Assembly (NCBI RefSeq): GCF_947493735.1 | Contig: NZ_CANLSL010000006.1 | Span: 1 to 64,000, forward strand | Source: an uncultured Acinetobacter sp. | GTDB lineage: Bacteria > Pseudomonadota > Gammaproteobacteria > Pseudomonadales > Moraxellaceae | Direction: 5' to 3' | DNA length: 64,000 nucleotides | Part shown: piece after piece, positions 18,238 through 28,319 of the stretch | Layout of the letters: the number at the start of each line of letters is the position of its first letter | How positions within the stretch are numbered: position 1 is the stretch's first letter | Notes under the pieces: generated by a model | Databases searched by the model: none | Told to the model about the DNA's origin: nothing | The model's input: only the letters and a program-made list of their open reading frames with translations | Translations under genes and position numbers: made by a program

Positions 18238-19716
18238 GTGATTACAGGCGAAATTAAAAGCAAAATTGATCAGATTTGGAACGCATTTTGGAGTGGTGGT
18301 ATTTCCAATCCTCTTGAAGTCATGGAGCAAATGACTTATTTGCTCTTTATTCGCCGACTCGATGAAATTCAGATCACCAAAGAAAAGAAAGCCAACCGTT
18401 TAAAGAATGAGGTTGAGCATCCAATTTTCACGCCTGAACAAGATCATTTACGTTGGTCAAAGTTTATTACTTTAGGCGATGCTGCAACTTTATATAATAC
18501 CGTAGCCAATGAAGTCTTCCCATTCATTAAAAACTTAGGTGCAGAGGATGACTCGACATACAGTCATCACATGAAGGATGCTCGTTTTACCATTCCAAAC
18601 GCTCCACTATTAACCAAAGTGGTTGATCTGTTGGCTGATGTACCAATGGATGATAAAGACACCAAGGGCGATATTTACGAATACATGCTTGGTAAGATTG
18701 CTTCCGCAGGTCAAAATGGTCAGTTCCGTACGCCTCGCCATATCATCAAGATGATTGTGGAGCTGATGCAACCTAAGCCAACCGATACCATTTGTGATCC
18801 TGCATGTGGTAAGGGCTTTTTGGTGGCTGCAAGTGAATATCTAAACGAGCATCACAGCATTGAGATTTTTGCCAATCCTGAAGCTGCAAAGCGTTTTAGC
18901 TCCGATACTTTCTTTGGTTATGATTTTGATAGCACTATGCTTCGGATTGGTTCAATGAACATGATGCTACATGGTGTTGAAAACCCAAGTATTGAAAACC
19001 GTGACTCATTAAGCGAAGCGCATTCACATATTGAAAGTAAGTACAGTCTGATTCTTGCTAATCCACCATTTGCAGGCAGTTTAGACAATGAAAGCTGTGC
19101 CAAGAACATTCAAGCGGTGGTTAAGACCAAAAAGACTGAATTGTTATTTTTAGCTTTGTTTTTACGTTTGTTAAAAACAGGTGGTCGTGCTGCGGTGATT
19201 GTGCCTGATGGCGTGTTATTTGGTTCATCTAAAGCACATAAAGATTTGCGTCAAAAGATTGTGGAAGAACAAAAACTTGAAGCAATTATTTCCATGCCAT
19301 CTGGTGTGTTTAAGCCGTATGCAGGGGTTTCGACTGCCATTATGATTTTTACTAAAACCATGTCGGGCGGTACGGACAAAGTTTGGTTTTATGATATGCA
19401 GGCGGATGGTTATTCACTGGATGATAAGCGTAATGAGCTAGATGCGTTTAAGCATGAAAATAACAACATTCCTGACATTATTGCTCGTTTTAAAAACTTG
19501 GAAGCGGAAAGCACGCGTAAAGCCACAGAGCAAAGCTTTATGGTGGATAAAGCTGATATTGCTGCTAATGGTTATGATTTGTCGATTAACCGTTATAAAG
19601 AAGTGGTATATGAGCAAGTGGAATATGAAGCACCAAGTAAAATTTTGGCAGATTTAGAAGCACTTGAGCAGGATATTTTAAAAGGAATGGCTACGCTTAA
19701 GGAGCTTCTTAAATGA
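18238..19716 (+). CDS. hsdM: Type I restriction-modification DNA methyltransferase subunit HsdM
   Basis: N6-adenine methyltransferase subunit of a type I system, 492 residues from the GTG at 18238. An N-terminal helical HsdM_N domain (about 1-130) precedes the catalytic domain. SAM motif I is DPACGKGFLVAA (about 190) and the catalytic NPPF motif is ILANPPFAGS (about 280). The preceding in-frame TTG at 18223 is a weaker start. It overlaps hsdS by 4 bp. Confidence 0.95.
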   Translation: MITGEIKSKIDQIWNAFWSGGISNPLEVMEQMTYLLFIRRLDEIQITKEKKANRLKNEVEHPIFTPEQDHLRWSKFITLGDAATLYNTVANEVFPFIKNLGAEDDSTYSHHMKDARFTIPNAPLLTKVVDLLADVPMDDKDTKGDIYEYMLGKIASAGQNGQFRTPRHIIKMIVELMQPKPTDTICDPACGKGFLVAASEYLNEHHSIEIFANPEAAKRFSSDTFFGYDFDSTMLRIGSMNMMLHGVENPSIENRDSLSEAHSHIESKYSLILANPPFAGSLDNESCAKNIQAVVKTKKTELLFLALFLRLLKTGGRAAVIVPDGVLFGSSKAHKDLRQKIVEEQKLEAIISMPSGVFKPYAGVSTAIMIFTKTMSGGTDKVWFYDMQADGYSLDDKRNELDAFKHENNNIPDIIARFKNLEAESTRKATEQSFMVDKADIAANGYDLSINRYKEVVYEQVEYEAPSKILADLEALEQDILKGMATLKELLK

Positions 19717-20915
19717 GTGATTGGGTAACAGCAAAACTCAAAGACGTTGCTAAAGTTGTAACAGGTAAAACGCCTCAAACTTCAAATAGTGAATATTATG
19801 GAGGAGATATACCATTTGTCTCACCTGCTGATTTAAATGAAGGTATCCTCAGTGAAACAAAAACATATTTAACTTCTTCTGGTGCAGATCAGGTCTATCG
19901 AGTTCCTAAAAATACCGTTCTTGTTTCTTGTATTGGAAATCTTGGAAAATTAGCGATAACAGCAAAAGAGGTTTGTTTTAATCAACAAATTAATGGTTTG
20001 ATTTTTGATGAGCAGAAAATATTCCCTAAATATGGTTTTTATTTTGCTCAAACTATAAAACCACAATTGGAAAAAGCATCTTCTTCTACAACATTGCCTA
20101 TTGTAAATAAATCTAGATTTTCAGATTTAGAAATCAAGTACCCACCACTTTCCGAACAACGCCGAATTGCGTCTATTTTAGATCAAGCGGATGAGCTACG
20201 CCAAAAACGTCAGCAAGCGATTGAAAAGTTAGATCAACTTTTACAAGCCACCTTTATTGATATGTTTGGTGATCCTGTGAGTAATCCTAAAGGTTTCGAG
20301 GTTAAAAAACTTTCAGAACAAGTAGATTTAATTCAGATTGGTCCTTTCGGAACTCAATTACATCAAGAGGATTACATTGAGAATGGAATCCCTTTAATCA
20401 ATCCATCACATATAAAAAATGGAAAAATTATTCCTAATCATAAATTAACAGTAAGCCAATCTAAGTACGAAGAATTAACTCAATATCATCTTAGACTGAA
20501 TGATGTTTTATTAGGTCGTCGTGGTGAAATGGGAAGATGTGCTGTTGTAACTCAAAACGAAGTGGGTTGGTTATGTGGAACAGGAAGTCTTTTTCTTAGA
20601 CTTAACGTAGAGAAAATTAACCCATTTTTCTTAGAAATGTTGTTATCTTCAGATTCAATAAAAAGATATTTGGAAAACGTGTCACAAGGTCAAACCATGG
20701 CAAATCTGAATAAAACCATTGTAGGATCAATACCATTAATTGCGCCAAGCATTGAAATTCAGAACAAATTTTTTCTCATTGCTGAAAAAATTGATAAGAT
20801 GAAAACTGAATTGAAAAGTGCAAAAAATCAAGTAAACAACCTATTTGAATCACTACAAAACCAAGCATTTAACGGCACTTCATTTGAGAATCTAAGATAC
20901 AAGGACAGTTTATGA
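19713..20915 (+). CDS. hsdS: Type I restriction-modification specificity subunit HsdS
   Basis: DNA-recognition subunit, 400 residues. There are two target recognition domains: TRD1 at about 1-150, starting WVTAKLKDVAKVVTGKTP, and TRD2 at about 195-375. They are separated by the conserved helix PPLSEQRRIASILDQADELR (about 146-165). A second helix at the C-terminus closes the pseudo-symmetric fold. It overlaps both hsdM and the next gene by 4 bp (ATGA type). Confidence 0.94.
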   Translation: MSDWVTAKLKDVAKVVTGKTPQTSNSEYYGGDIPFVSPADLNEGILSETKTYLTSSGADQVYRVPKNTVLVSCIGNLGKLAITAKEVCFNQQINGLIFDEQKIFPKYGFYFAQTIKPQLEKASSSTTLPIVNKSRFSDLEIKYPPLSEQRRIASILDQADELRQKRQQAIEKLDQLLQATFIDMFGDPVSNPKGFEVKKLSEQVDLIQIGPFGTQLHQEDYIENGIPLINPSHIKNGKIIPNHKLTVSQSKYEELTQYHLRLNDVLLGRRGEMGRCAVVTQNEVGWLCGTGSLFLRLNVEKINPFFLEMLLSSDSIKRYLENVSQGQTMANLNKTIVGSIPLIAPSIEIQNKFFLIAEKIDKMKTELKSAKNQVNNLFESLQNQAFNGTSFENLRYKDSL

Positions 20916-21661
20916 AATTTAAATTAATCGCAGCCGTTGGCTTAATTTTTTTCTCAACCACCAGCATTGCAGAGAAATATCAATTTTCTCCTGTAAAAAT
21001 TGATATCAGCGTAAATGAACAAAGAAAAAAGCATCCTATAACCGCTATAGGTACAGCAATATTTAAAAATGGTGTGCAAGTCCCTGCATATTCGATCAGC
21101 GTCCCTATGGGTATGGATGAAACTGATGCACCACATAGACCTACAGCAAGTTGTAATAAGTCAAAGTGCTATTTCGCAATGGATTTACCAAAAAAACTTG
21201 CTGCCAGCATGAGGGTATATAACATTGCTGAAACAGAAGAATGGATCTTAGCACCTGCTGAATGGACACGATTGGAAGGTGCTATTGGTGTAAATGGCAA
21301 CACCGTTTTAGCACTTGCATCAACAGATCAAAAGTCAAACCTAAGTTTATATGCTGTCCCTGCTTGTGTCGGTTGTGGACTTGATGCCGCAACACCATTT
21401 TTCCCAGAAGCTGCAAGGCAAAATCATCAACTATATGGTACTAAGTTTAGTGGGACAACACCACCTGTACACATAGTAAGAGCGAATCAACAAACTGTTT
21501 ATTATCAGTATCAATTAAGAGGACAATATCAAACCAATGGGGTCGCAAAATTTCGACCAAATGAAGACAATATTTATGATGAACTTAGTGTTACAGTTGC
21601 ATCAGATAAAATGGAATACGCTCGAATAATGTTAAACTTTTTTTCTTTAACACATAAGTAA
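20912..21661 (+). CDS. Exported protein of unknown function inside the hsd operon
   Basis: A 249-residue protein with a signal peptide (MKFKLIAAVGLIFFSTTSIA) and two cysteine pairs: CNKSKC (about 75-80) and CVGC (about 149-152). These are probably disulfides in a periplasmic protein. It may belong to the DUF4850 group seen in Acinetobacter, but that is a tentative memory-based match. It overlaps hsdS by 4 bp and precedes hsdR by 56 bp, so it is co-transcribed with the restriction system. A secreted protein is odd there, and its role is unknown. Confidence 0.8.
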   Translation: MKFKLIAAVGLIFFSTTSIAEKYQFSPVKIDISVNEQRKKHPITAIGTAIFKNGVQVPAYSISVPMGMDETDAPHRPTASCNKSKCYFAMDLPKKLAASMRVYNIAETEEWILAPAEWTRLEGAIGVNGNTVLALASTDQKSNLSLYAVPACVGCGLDAATPFFPEAARQNHQLYGTKFSGTTPPVHIVRANQQTVYYQYQLRGQYQTNGVAKFRPNEDNIYDELSVTVASDKMEYARIMLNFFSLTHK

Positions 21662-21717
21662 ATTACTTAATATCAAGAATCTATAAAATTTAATTTAATA
21701 TTTAAGGGAATATATAC

Positions 21718-24700
21718 ATGAGTAACTTCTCGTTTTTAGAACCTGAATTTAAAAGCTTGGCAGCGACTGCCAAAGAAGCCGAAAAGCTCACGTATATATC
21801 CCCACAATTTGCCCTTGCAGCGGCTCGAACATCACTCGAAAACCTTGTACTGTGGTTGTATCAATACGACAAAAAACTGACTCAGCCTTATGATGCTTCA
21901 CTACATAACTTACTCAACGACCTCAAATTTAAAGACCTGATTCCACCCTATATTTGGGACAAAATGGACAACATCCGCATGGTCGGCAACAGTGCCGTAC
22001 ATGGGAAAAAGTTTAAACAACTGACGACTGAAGAATCTGTAAAACACATCAGCCATTTATTCCTGATGTATGTTTGGTTTGAACGGAACTATGGCTCACC
22101 ATCAAAAGACCGTTCTCAGTCGATTTTATTTAACCCAAAACTAATACCAAATGCTGACAATACTCAGCAAATCACCGCCAACCAAGAACAACTGCAAAAA
22201 GAAACAGAAGCTAAAGAAAAACAGTTTGCTGAACAACATAAAGCTTTACGGGAACGTGAGCAAAAACTATTTGAACTGTCCGCAAGTTTAGAAGAGCGTG
22301 AAAAATTACTTGCAAATATAGATGCTGAACTTGCACAAAAACGTGCAGACGTTGAACAAGCCAAAATTGCCAACAGCAAAATCGAAGACCATACCGACTA
22401 TAAAGAAGACGAAACTCGTAAACTTAAAATTGACCTCATGCTTGAAGAAGCAGGTTGGGAAATTGGCACAACGGTTCGAAAGGAAGTTGCTGTAACAGGT
22501 ATGCCAAGCCCATCGGGTAAAGGTGCAGTGGATTATGTGCTGTATGATGCCAATGGCTTGCCTTTGGCGGTGGTTGAAGCAAAACGCACATCGACTGATC
22601 CTGATATAGGACAGCAACAAGCCAAACTCTATGCAGACTGTTTAGAGCAACAAACAGGACAAAGACCTGTCATATTCTATACCAATGGCTACAAAACCCG
22701 AATCTGGAATGATGTGCAAGGTGGCCCACCACGCTTAGTTCACGGCTTTTATACGCAGGCAGAACTCAAACGTCTGATCGAAAGACGTAAGAACAACCCT
22801 GATTTAAGTAGCTTCCCAATCAATGCGGATATTGTCGAGCGTTACTACCAAACTCGTGCCATCAAAGCCATGCTTGCAGCCTATCAACGTAAAGAACGTG
22901 CAGGCTTACTGATTATGGCAACAGGCACAGGTAAAACACGTACTGCCATTGCACTGGTCGATGTGCTGATGAAAGCGAATGTGGTGCAAAAAGCCTTATT
23001 CCTTGCCGATCGTACTTCATTGGTCAATCAGGCACACAACGCTTTTAAAGCCAATTTAAAAGTTGCCTCATTTGTCAATTTACTTGAGGATAAGAACCAA
23101 GTCGGACGAGTGTATTTCTCGACCTATCAAACTATGATGGGCTTAATTGATGAAAAAAATGCGGACGGTACACGACAATTCGGTACAGGCATGTTTGACC
23201 TGATTATTATTGATGAAGCACACCGCAGTGTTTATCAAAAATTTGGCGAGATTTTTAAATACTTCGACAGCCTACTGGTGGGCTTAACTGCGACACCGCG
23301 GGATGAAGTGGATCGTGATACATACGCACTGTTTGGCTTAGAAAGCGGTGTCCCAACCGATTACTACGACCTCGATCAAGCCATTGCAGATGGTTATCTC
23401 GTGCCACCGAAAGCTTATTCTGTTCCGCTTAAATTTATGCGTGAAGGCGTAAAATATGACGAACTCTCTGAAGAAGAAAAACAACATTGGGATAGTCTAA
23501 ATTGGGGCGATGAAGATGCACCTGAAGAAGTCTCAGCATCCAAAATCAATAAAGAGCTGTTTAATACTGGCACGATTGATTTAATGCTCAAGCACTTGAT
23601 GGAAAATGGTATTAAAACTGAAGGTGGAGATTGTTTGGGTAAAACTATTATCTTTGCCGTCAATCAAAAACATGCTCAGTTTATTGCTGATCGCTTCAAT
23701 GAAAACTATCCGCAATATGATGGCAAGTTTGCCCGTGTCATTACTCATGCCACTAAGTATCCACAAAGCTTAATTGATGACTTTAGCAAGAAAAATTTAC
23801 CTGAGCCACAGATTGCGATTTCAGTGGATATGCTCGATACAGGCATCGATGTACCTGAAGTGGTCAACTTAGTATTCTTTAAAGCTGTACGTTCTAAAGT
23901 GAAGTTTATGCAGATGATTGGGCGTGGTACTCGACTCCGCAAAGAACTGTTTAGCCCTGAAGATGATAAAAAAGAATTCTTTATCTTTGACTACTGTTCA
24001 AACTTTGAATACTTCAATGAAAACCCTGCTGGTGCGCCTGTTGCGACCACAGAGCCAATCGGACAACGTTTGTTTAAAGCGCGTTTAAATATCCTGAGTT
24101 TACTGAATGCGAAGGACGATGCCACCGAAGAATTAAAAGCTGTACAGCAAGATATGCGTCAGAGTTTACAGACTGAAGTGAAGTCCATGAACAATGACAA
24201 CTTCATTGTGAAGTCTGAACTTGAGCATGTTGAACACTTCAAAAATGATGATGCTTGGAACAACTTAGATGACCTTGCGATAGGAACATTACGAGAACAT
24301 ATCTCTAAACTACCGAATCAACTTGAGCCTGAAACATTAGAGGCCAAACTGTTTGATATGCTTTGCTACAACTTAGAACTTGCGATATTGGAAAAGAACA
24401 ATATAGCGATTCAGAGTTATGCCAATAAAGTAATTGAAATTGCTTCTAAACTGGAAAGCAAAGAAAATATTCCTGTTGTTGCAGAACAGATTGCGCTGAT
24501 TCAAGACATTCAAACCGTAGAATATTGGAAGAGTATCAGCTTGCCAATGCTTGAAGCGATGCGTAAGCGGATTCGGGGTTTGGTGAAACTGATTGAAAAA
24601 TCCACATCGACTATTGTGTATTCCATGCTTGATGATGAAATTGGAGATATGCAAACGGTTGATATTCCTGTCGTATCAAGTGGCGTAAACCTAGCCCAGT

Positions 24701-25158
24701 ACCGTAAGCGTGTAGAAAGCTTTATTAAAGCCAATGAAAATCATATTACCATTGCTAAGTTAAAGCGTGGGTTAGTACTGACACCGACCGATCTAAGTGA
24801 GTTAGAACGCTTTGTTTTTGAAGCACAAGAAGTAGAAAGCCGAGATAAATTTGAAGAATGTTTTGGGACTGAAAAATCCTTACCGTTATTTATTCGATCA
24901 TTGGTCGGTCTGGATCGGAAAGCTGTACAAGAAGCCTTTTCAAAATATTTACAAGGTTCAACGTATAACGAAAAACAGATACGTTTTGTGGAAATGTTAA
25001 TCGAACATTTAACACAAAATGGTGTATTAGAGGCTGCTCAATTATATGAACCACCGTTTAATCAGATCCACTATGAAGGGATTGATGGTGTGTTTGGTAA
25101 TGCCGATGCTGACAACATATTTGGGGTTGTTGAAGCGTTTAATGAAGCGGTGGCTTAA
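21718..25158 (+). CDS. hsdR: Type I restriction endonuclease subunit HsdR
   Basis: Translocase/nuclease subunit, 1146 residues. An N-terminal DUF4145-like domain (about 1-130) and a coiled coil (about 155-225) come first. The PD-(D/E)xK nuclease follows (GAVDYVLYDANGLPLAVVEAKR, about 263-284, shown here in two parts: VDYVLYD and AVVEAKR). The helicase motor has Walker A MATGTGKTRTA (about 400), DEAHRS, GLTATP and QMIGRGTRLRKE (about 725). All motor and nuclease motifs are intact. The gene is complete. Confidence 0.95.
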   Translation: MSNFSFLEPEFKSLAATAKEAEKLTYISPQFALAAARTSLENLVLWLYQYDKKLTQPYDASLHNLLNDLKFKDLIPPYIWDKMDNIRMVGNSAVHGKKFKQLTTEESVKHISHLFLMYVWFERNYGSPSKDRSQSILFNPKLIPNADNTQQITANQEQLQKETEAKEKQFAEQHKALREREQKLFELSASLEEREKLLANIDAELAQKRADVEQAKIANSKIEDHTDYKEDETRKLKIDLMLEEAGWEIGTTVRKEVAVTGMPSPSGKGAVDYVLYDANGLPLAVVEAKRTSTDPDIGQQQAKLYADCLEQQTGQRPVIFYTNGYKTRIWNDVQGGPPRLVHGFYTQAELKRLIERRKNNPDLSSFPINADIVERYYQTRAIKAMLAAYQRKERAGLLIMATGTGKTRTAIALVDVLMKANVVQKALFLADRTSLVNQAHNAFKANLKVASFVNLLEDKNQVGRVYFSTYQTMMGLIDEKNADGTRQFGTGMFDLIIIDEAHRSVYQKFGEIFKYFDSLLVGLTATPRDEVDRDTYALFGLESGVPTDYYDLDQAIADGYLVPPKAYSVPLKFMREGVKYDELSEEEKQHWDSLNWGDEDAPEEVSASKINKELFNTGTIDLMLKHLMENGIKTEGGDCLGKTIIFAVNQKHAQFIADRFNENYPQYDGKFARVITHATKYPQSLIDDFSKKNLPEPQIAISVDMLDTGIDVPEVVNLVFFKAVRSKVKFMQMIGRGTRLRKELFSPEDDKKEFFIFDYCSNFEYFNENPAGAPVATTEPIGQRLFKARLNILSLLNAKDDATEELKAVQQDMRQSLQTEVKSMNNDNFIVKSELEHVEHFKNDDAWNNLDDLAIGTLREHISKLPNQLEPETLEAKLFDMLCYNLELAILEKNNIAIQSYANKVIEIASKLESKENIPVVAEQIALIQDIQTVEYWKSISLPMLEAMRKRIRGLVKLIEKSTSTIVYSMLDDEIGDMQTVDIPVVSSGVNLAQYRKRVESFIKANENHITIAKLKRGLVLTPTDLSELERFVFEAQEVESRDKFEECFGTEKSLPLFIRSLVGLDRKAVQEAFSKYLQGSTYNEKQIRFVEMLIEHLTQNGVLEAAQLYEPPFNQIHYEGIDGVFGNADADNIFGVVEAFNEAVA

Positions 25159-25197
25159 TTAATGAATAATTTAAAAATAAATATTAAGGGGTAAATT

Positions 25198-25752
25198 ATG
25201 TTAAAAAAATATAGAAATAGAAAATTTTGGAAGCTACCAGAATTTCAATGGATATTCATTGATGGGAGTCACGTGAGAGCACACCAACATTCTTCAGGAA
25301 TAAAAGATCAGGATATTTCAAAAAGTATTGGTGGAAATAGTTCAAAAATCCATTTGGCTGTTGATTCTAATGGCAATCCTATTGAGTTCATCATTTCTGA
25401 TGGGACGACTCATGTTATGAAAATTGCGCCAATCTTAGTTCAGCAATTAGACGTGTCTGAAACCAAAACGTTGTGCGCAGATAAAGGATATGACTCTGAG
25501 GGTTTGAGAGTACAGATCCAAGACACTGATACCAAAGCAAATATTCCGAGAAAGTCCGATACGCAATCGAACAATGATCATATGGACTGGTATTTTTATA
25601 AAATCTGACACTTAGTAAGAGAATAGGTTTTGTCGATTAAAGCATTTTAGAGGAATTTCTACACGATTTGATAAACTAAAGCGCAATTTTAAAAGTGCTG
25701 TCGCTTTGGCTTGTATCTATCTTTGGTTGCCTTTATGAAATGTCAACAGACC
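25198..25752 (+). mobile_element. Degenerate IS5-family insertion sequence (truncated transposase, right end kept)
   Basis: The 136-codon frame at 25198-25608 holds the IS5 DDE motifs IFIDGSHVRAHQHSSG and CADKGYDSEGLR. After a frameshift the end of the transposase continues as ENRFCRLKHFRGISTRFDKL and ends at 25738. The right terminal repeat GAAATGTCAACAGACC ends at 25752. The left end and transposase N-terminus are lost. The same terminal repeat occurs on three MITEs in this window. Inactive. Confidence 0.85.
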
Positions 25753-25837
25753 AATGTATCAACAATCATGGTTTAATAAGAGTAAATACGATGAAAAATT
25801 ATCGGATCGTAAAAATTTATTAAAAATAATTCTGGGA

Positions 25838-27055
25838 TCAATTAACTAACCCAAACTCTCCAATAATCGCCTTCGCAGGATCTTGGATCGAATCGTCTGA
25901 CGTCAGTAAACGATGCAACGCCAACAACTCCTGTATCTGCTCATCACCTTTATCCGTCCTCAACAACACCTTTAACTCCTGATAAATATTCTGCGCAGTC
26001 GCATCCGACTGAATCAACTCTTTCACCAAAGCCTTTTTGGCAATGATATTGGGCAGGGAATAATGCGGAATCTTGACCATCATTGAAGCAATAAAATACG
26101 TCAGCCAGTGCAACTTATACACCACCACCATCGGCTTATGTAGCAGTAACGCCTCTAAAGTCGCCGTTCCCGACGCCAACACAATCGCATCACTTGCCGA
26201 CATTACCAACCGACCAATATTGGACTCGCTACCTTGATTATCAATTACCGTGATACGGTCTTGAATGGATTTTTCTTGAGTCGCCAAAAGTTCATGAATC
26301 TGTTTGGCACGATTGGCATTGATCGCAGGAATCAAATAATGGAAATCTGTGCTTGAGTTTGCAGTGCCATCATTTTTCTGTTGCATCAACGCCACACTAT
26401 CGAGCATCACAGGCAGTAAGCGTTCAATTTCCCCTAAGCGACTGCCTGGCAAGAGCGCAATGTAACGCTGCTCAGGATTGAGGTTGAGCTGTTGTTTGGC
26501 GGCTAGCGTGTCGGTTTCAAGCGGTAAAGACTTTGCCAATGGATGCCCGACAAAGATCGCAGGCACGTCATATTTTTGATAAAAATCCACTTCAAACGGA
26601 AATAAACACAGCACCAAATCACAAGCGTATTTAATATTAAAGACACGTTTCTGACGCCACGCCCACACCGACGGACTGACATAATGCACAGTTTTGGTTG
26701 GCAGTTTTAAGTCTTTGATGGATTTGGCAACCCGTAAATTAAAATCAGGCGCATCTATACCAATAAATAAATCAATCGGTTGCGATTGCCAATGGGCAAG
26801 CAATCCATCACGTACCGCAAACAGTTCTTTGAGATGTTTTAACACTTCAACCAAGCCCATCACCGAGAGTGTTTCCATCGGATAGAGGCTATTGAAGCCT
26901 TCAGCGATCATCTGCGGTCCGCCAATGCCTTCAAACTCTGCGTCGATGCCTTGTGCTTTAAAACTGCGGATTAACGCTGCGCCTAACGTATCTCCAGACA
27001 CTTCACCGACGACGATACCGATTTTTAAAGGTTTCGATGGATTGGAATCTGACAC
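25838..27055 (-). CDS. lpxB: Lipid-A-disaccharide synthase LpxB
   Basis: Glycosyltransferase (GT19) that joins UDP-diacylglucosamine and lipid X in lipid A synthesis at the inner membrane. The 405-residue protein starts with KIGIVVGEVSGDTLGAALIR after a short tail. Other family blocks are HYVSPSVWAWRQKR, ALLPGSRLGEIERLLPVM and ASGTATLEALLLHKPMVVVY. It stands alone here, without lpxA/lpxD neighbours. Confidence 0.96.
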   Translation of the reverse strand: MSDSNPSKPLKIGIVVGEVSGDTLGAALIRSFKAQGIDAEFEGIGGPQMIAEGFNSLYPMETLSVMGLVEVLKHLKELFAVRDGLLAHWQSQPIDLFIGIDAPDFNLRVAKSIKDLKLPTKTVHYVSPSVWAWRQKRVFNIKYACDLVLCLFPFEVDFYQKYDVPAIFVGHPLAKSLPLETDTLAAKQQLNLNPEQRYIALLPGSRLGEIERLLPVMLDSVALMQQKNDGTANSSTDFHYLIPAINANRAKQIHELLATQEKSIQDRITVIDNQGSESNIGRLVMSASDAIVLASGTATLEALLLHKPMVVVYKLHWLTYFIASMMVKIPHYSLPNIIAKKALVKELIQSDATAQNIYQELKVLLRTDKGDEQIQELLALHRLLTSDDSIQDPAKAIIGEFGLVN

Positions 27056-27257
27056 GCTGATCTCGCTAGGTTAAATAATTGAATTTAGGCATCTTAGCAT
27101 TTTGAGTCTGAGAATAATATTGCAAATCAAGAGTGGATAATTCGCTATCGAATGTGTGGCTTTATCATAATTTCTCATAAGCTATGCACTTTTGATTACA
27201 ACGTCTTAGCACAAAAAGTTATAAGATGCGCACAGTTTTGAATATTTTGGAAAATAC

Positions 27258-28142
27258 ATGCTCGATGTCATTCATTTTATCTTGGCAGGTGTGGTTGTTG
27301 GCTTCTGTGTCGGCGTGACAGGTGTGGGCGGTGGTTCATTGATGACACCTATTCTGATTGGTTTGTTTAAAATCGAGCCACATATCGCCATTGGTACAGA
27401 TTTATTGTATGCCTCAATTTCCAAATTTTGTGGTTCTTTAGTGCATGCGAAAAAGCTCAATATCATTTGGCCATTAGTGATTTTTCTTTCACTGGGTAGT
27501 ATTCCTGCATCTTTTGCAACGACTTGGGTGCTTGAGCATTATTTGAGCCAATCGACGCATTATAAAATGGTCTTGACCATGTTTTTGGGCTTTATGCTGA
27601 CCATTACGGGTATTTCGATTATTTTCCGTCCGCAGATTGAGCGATTCTTTAGCAAATATCGCAATCCTAATCCAAGTGAAACGCTGATTGACCCGAATGC
27701 GATTACCAAGAATAAGCATGTTTATATCATCATCATGGGTGCGATCTTAGGTATCTTTGTGACCTTATCATCTGTAGGCGCAGGTGCGTTTGGTATCATG
27801 GCGTTGATTATCATGTTTCCGAATATGCCGATGATTCGCATTATTGGTTCTGATGTGGTGCATGCGGTGCTACTGACATTAGTCGCAGGGCTTGGACATA
27901 TGAATTCGGGTAATGTCGATTTTCATCTATTGATGTGGTTATTGGTCGGTTCGATTCCTGCAATCGTGGTGGGTACATTACTCAGCTCAAGAATGCCTGA
28001 GCGTCTGATCCGTCGAATTTTGGGGATTACATTGTTTGCATTAGGTGTGAACTTCATGGTCAATCCAATCAAAGCAAAACCAGTCAAAGCAGAAACAGCG
28101 CAAGTGGTCATCCTACAAGATCAATCTCAAAAGATCGTTTAA
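27258..28142 (+). CDS. TauE/SafE-family sulfite/organic anion exporter
   Basis: A 294-residue polytopic membrane protein with about eight hydrophobic segments. The family repeat GVTGVGGGSLMTPIL occurs near the N-terminus and its second copy LSSVGAGAFGIMALI in the middle (about 170). The substrate is not predictable; members export sulfite, sulfoacetate or similar anions. A single gene with its own terminator. Confidence 0.9.
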   Translation: MLDVIHFILAGVVVGFCVGVTGVGGGSLMTPILIGLFKIEPHIAIGTDLLYASISKFCGSLVHAKKLNIIWPLVIFLSLGSIPASFATTWVLEHYLSQSTHYKMVLTMFLGFMLTITGISIIFRPQIERFFSKYRNPNPSETLIDPNAITKNKHVYIIIMGAILGIFVTLSSVGAGAFGIMALIIMFPNMPMIRIIGSDVVHAVLLTLVAGLGHMNSGNVDFHLLMWLLVGSIPAIVVGTLLSSRMPERLIRRILGITLFALGVNFMVNPIKAKPVKAETAQVVILQDQSQKIV

Positions 28143-28210
28143 AGTGAAATATTTAGCGTTGCTTATCACATGAAAATTGAATGATTGGAAAAACAGTTGA
28201 ATTTGATTGA

Positions 28211-28249
28211 AAAAAAGCACATGAAAATTAAGTTTTTCATGTGCTTTTG
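28211..28249 (+). terminator. Terminator after TauE-like gene
   Basis: Long stem AAAAGCACATGAAAA/TTTTCATGTGCTTTT with a short loop, ending in a T-run, about 70 bp after the stop. Confidence 0.82.
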
Positions 28250-28319
28250 TAATGATCAAGTTATGGAAACATGCTATATTCGAGCCAAGTTGTTATATTG
28301 AAAAAAGTTTGGAAGACTA

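Noticed and set aside
25754..25849. 31-codon ORF (MYQQSWFNKSKYDEK...) after the IS5 remnant
   Set aside because: Short, AT-rich, overlaps the lpxB end and has no ribosome-binding site or recognisable family; probably debris.
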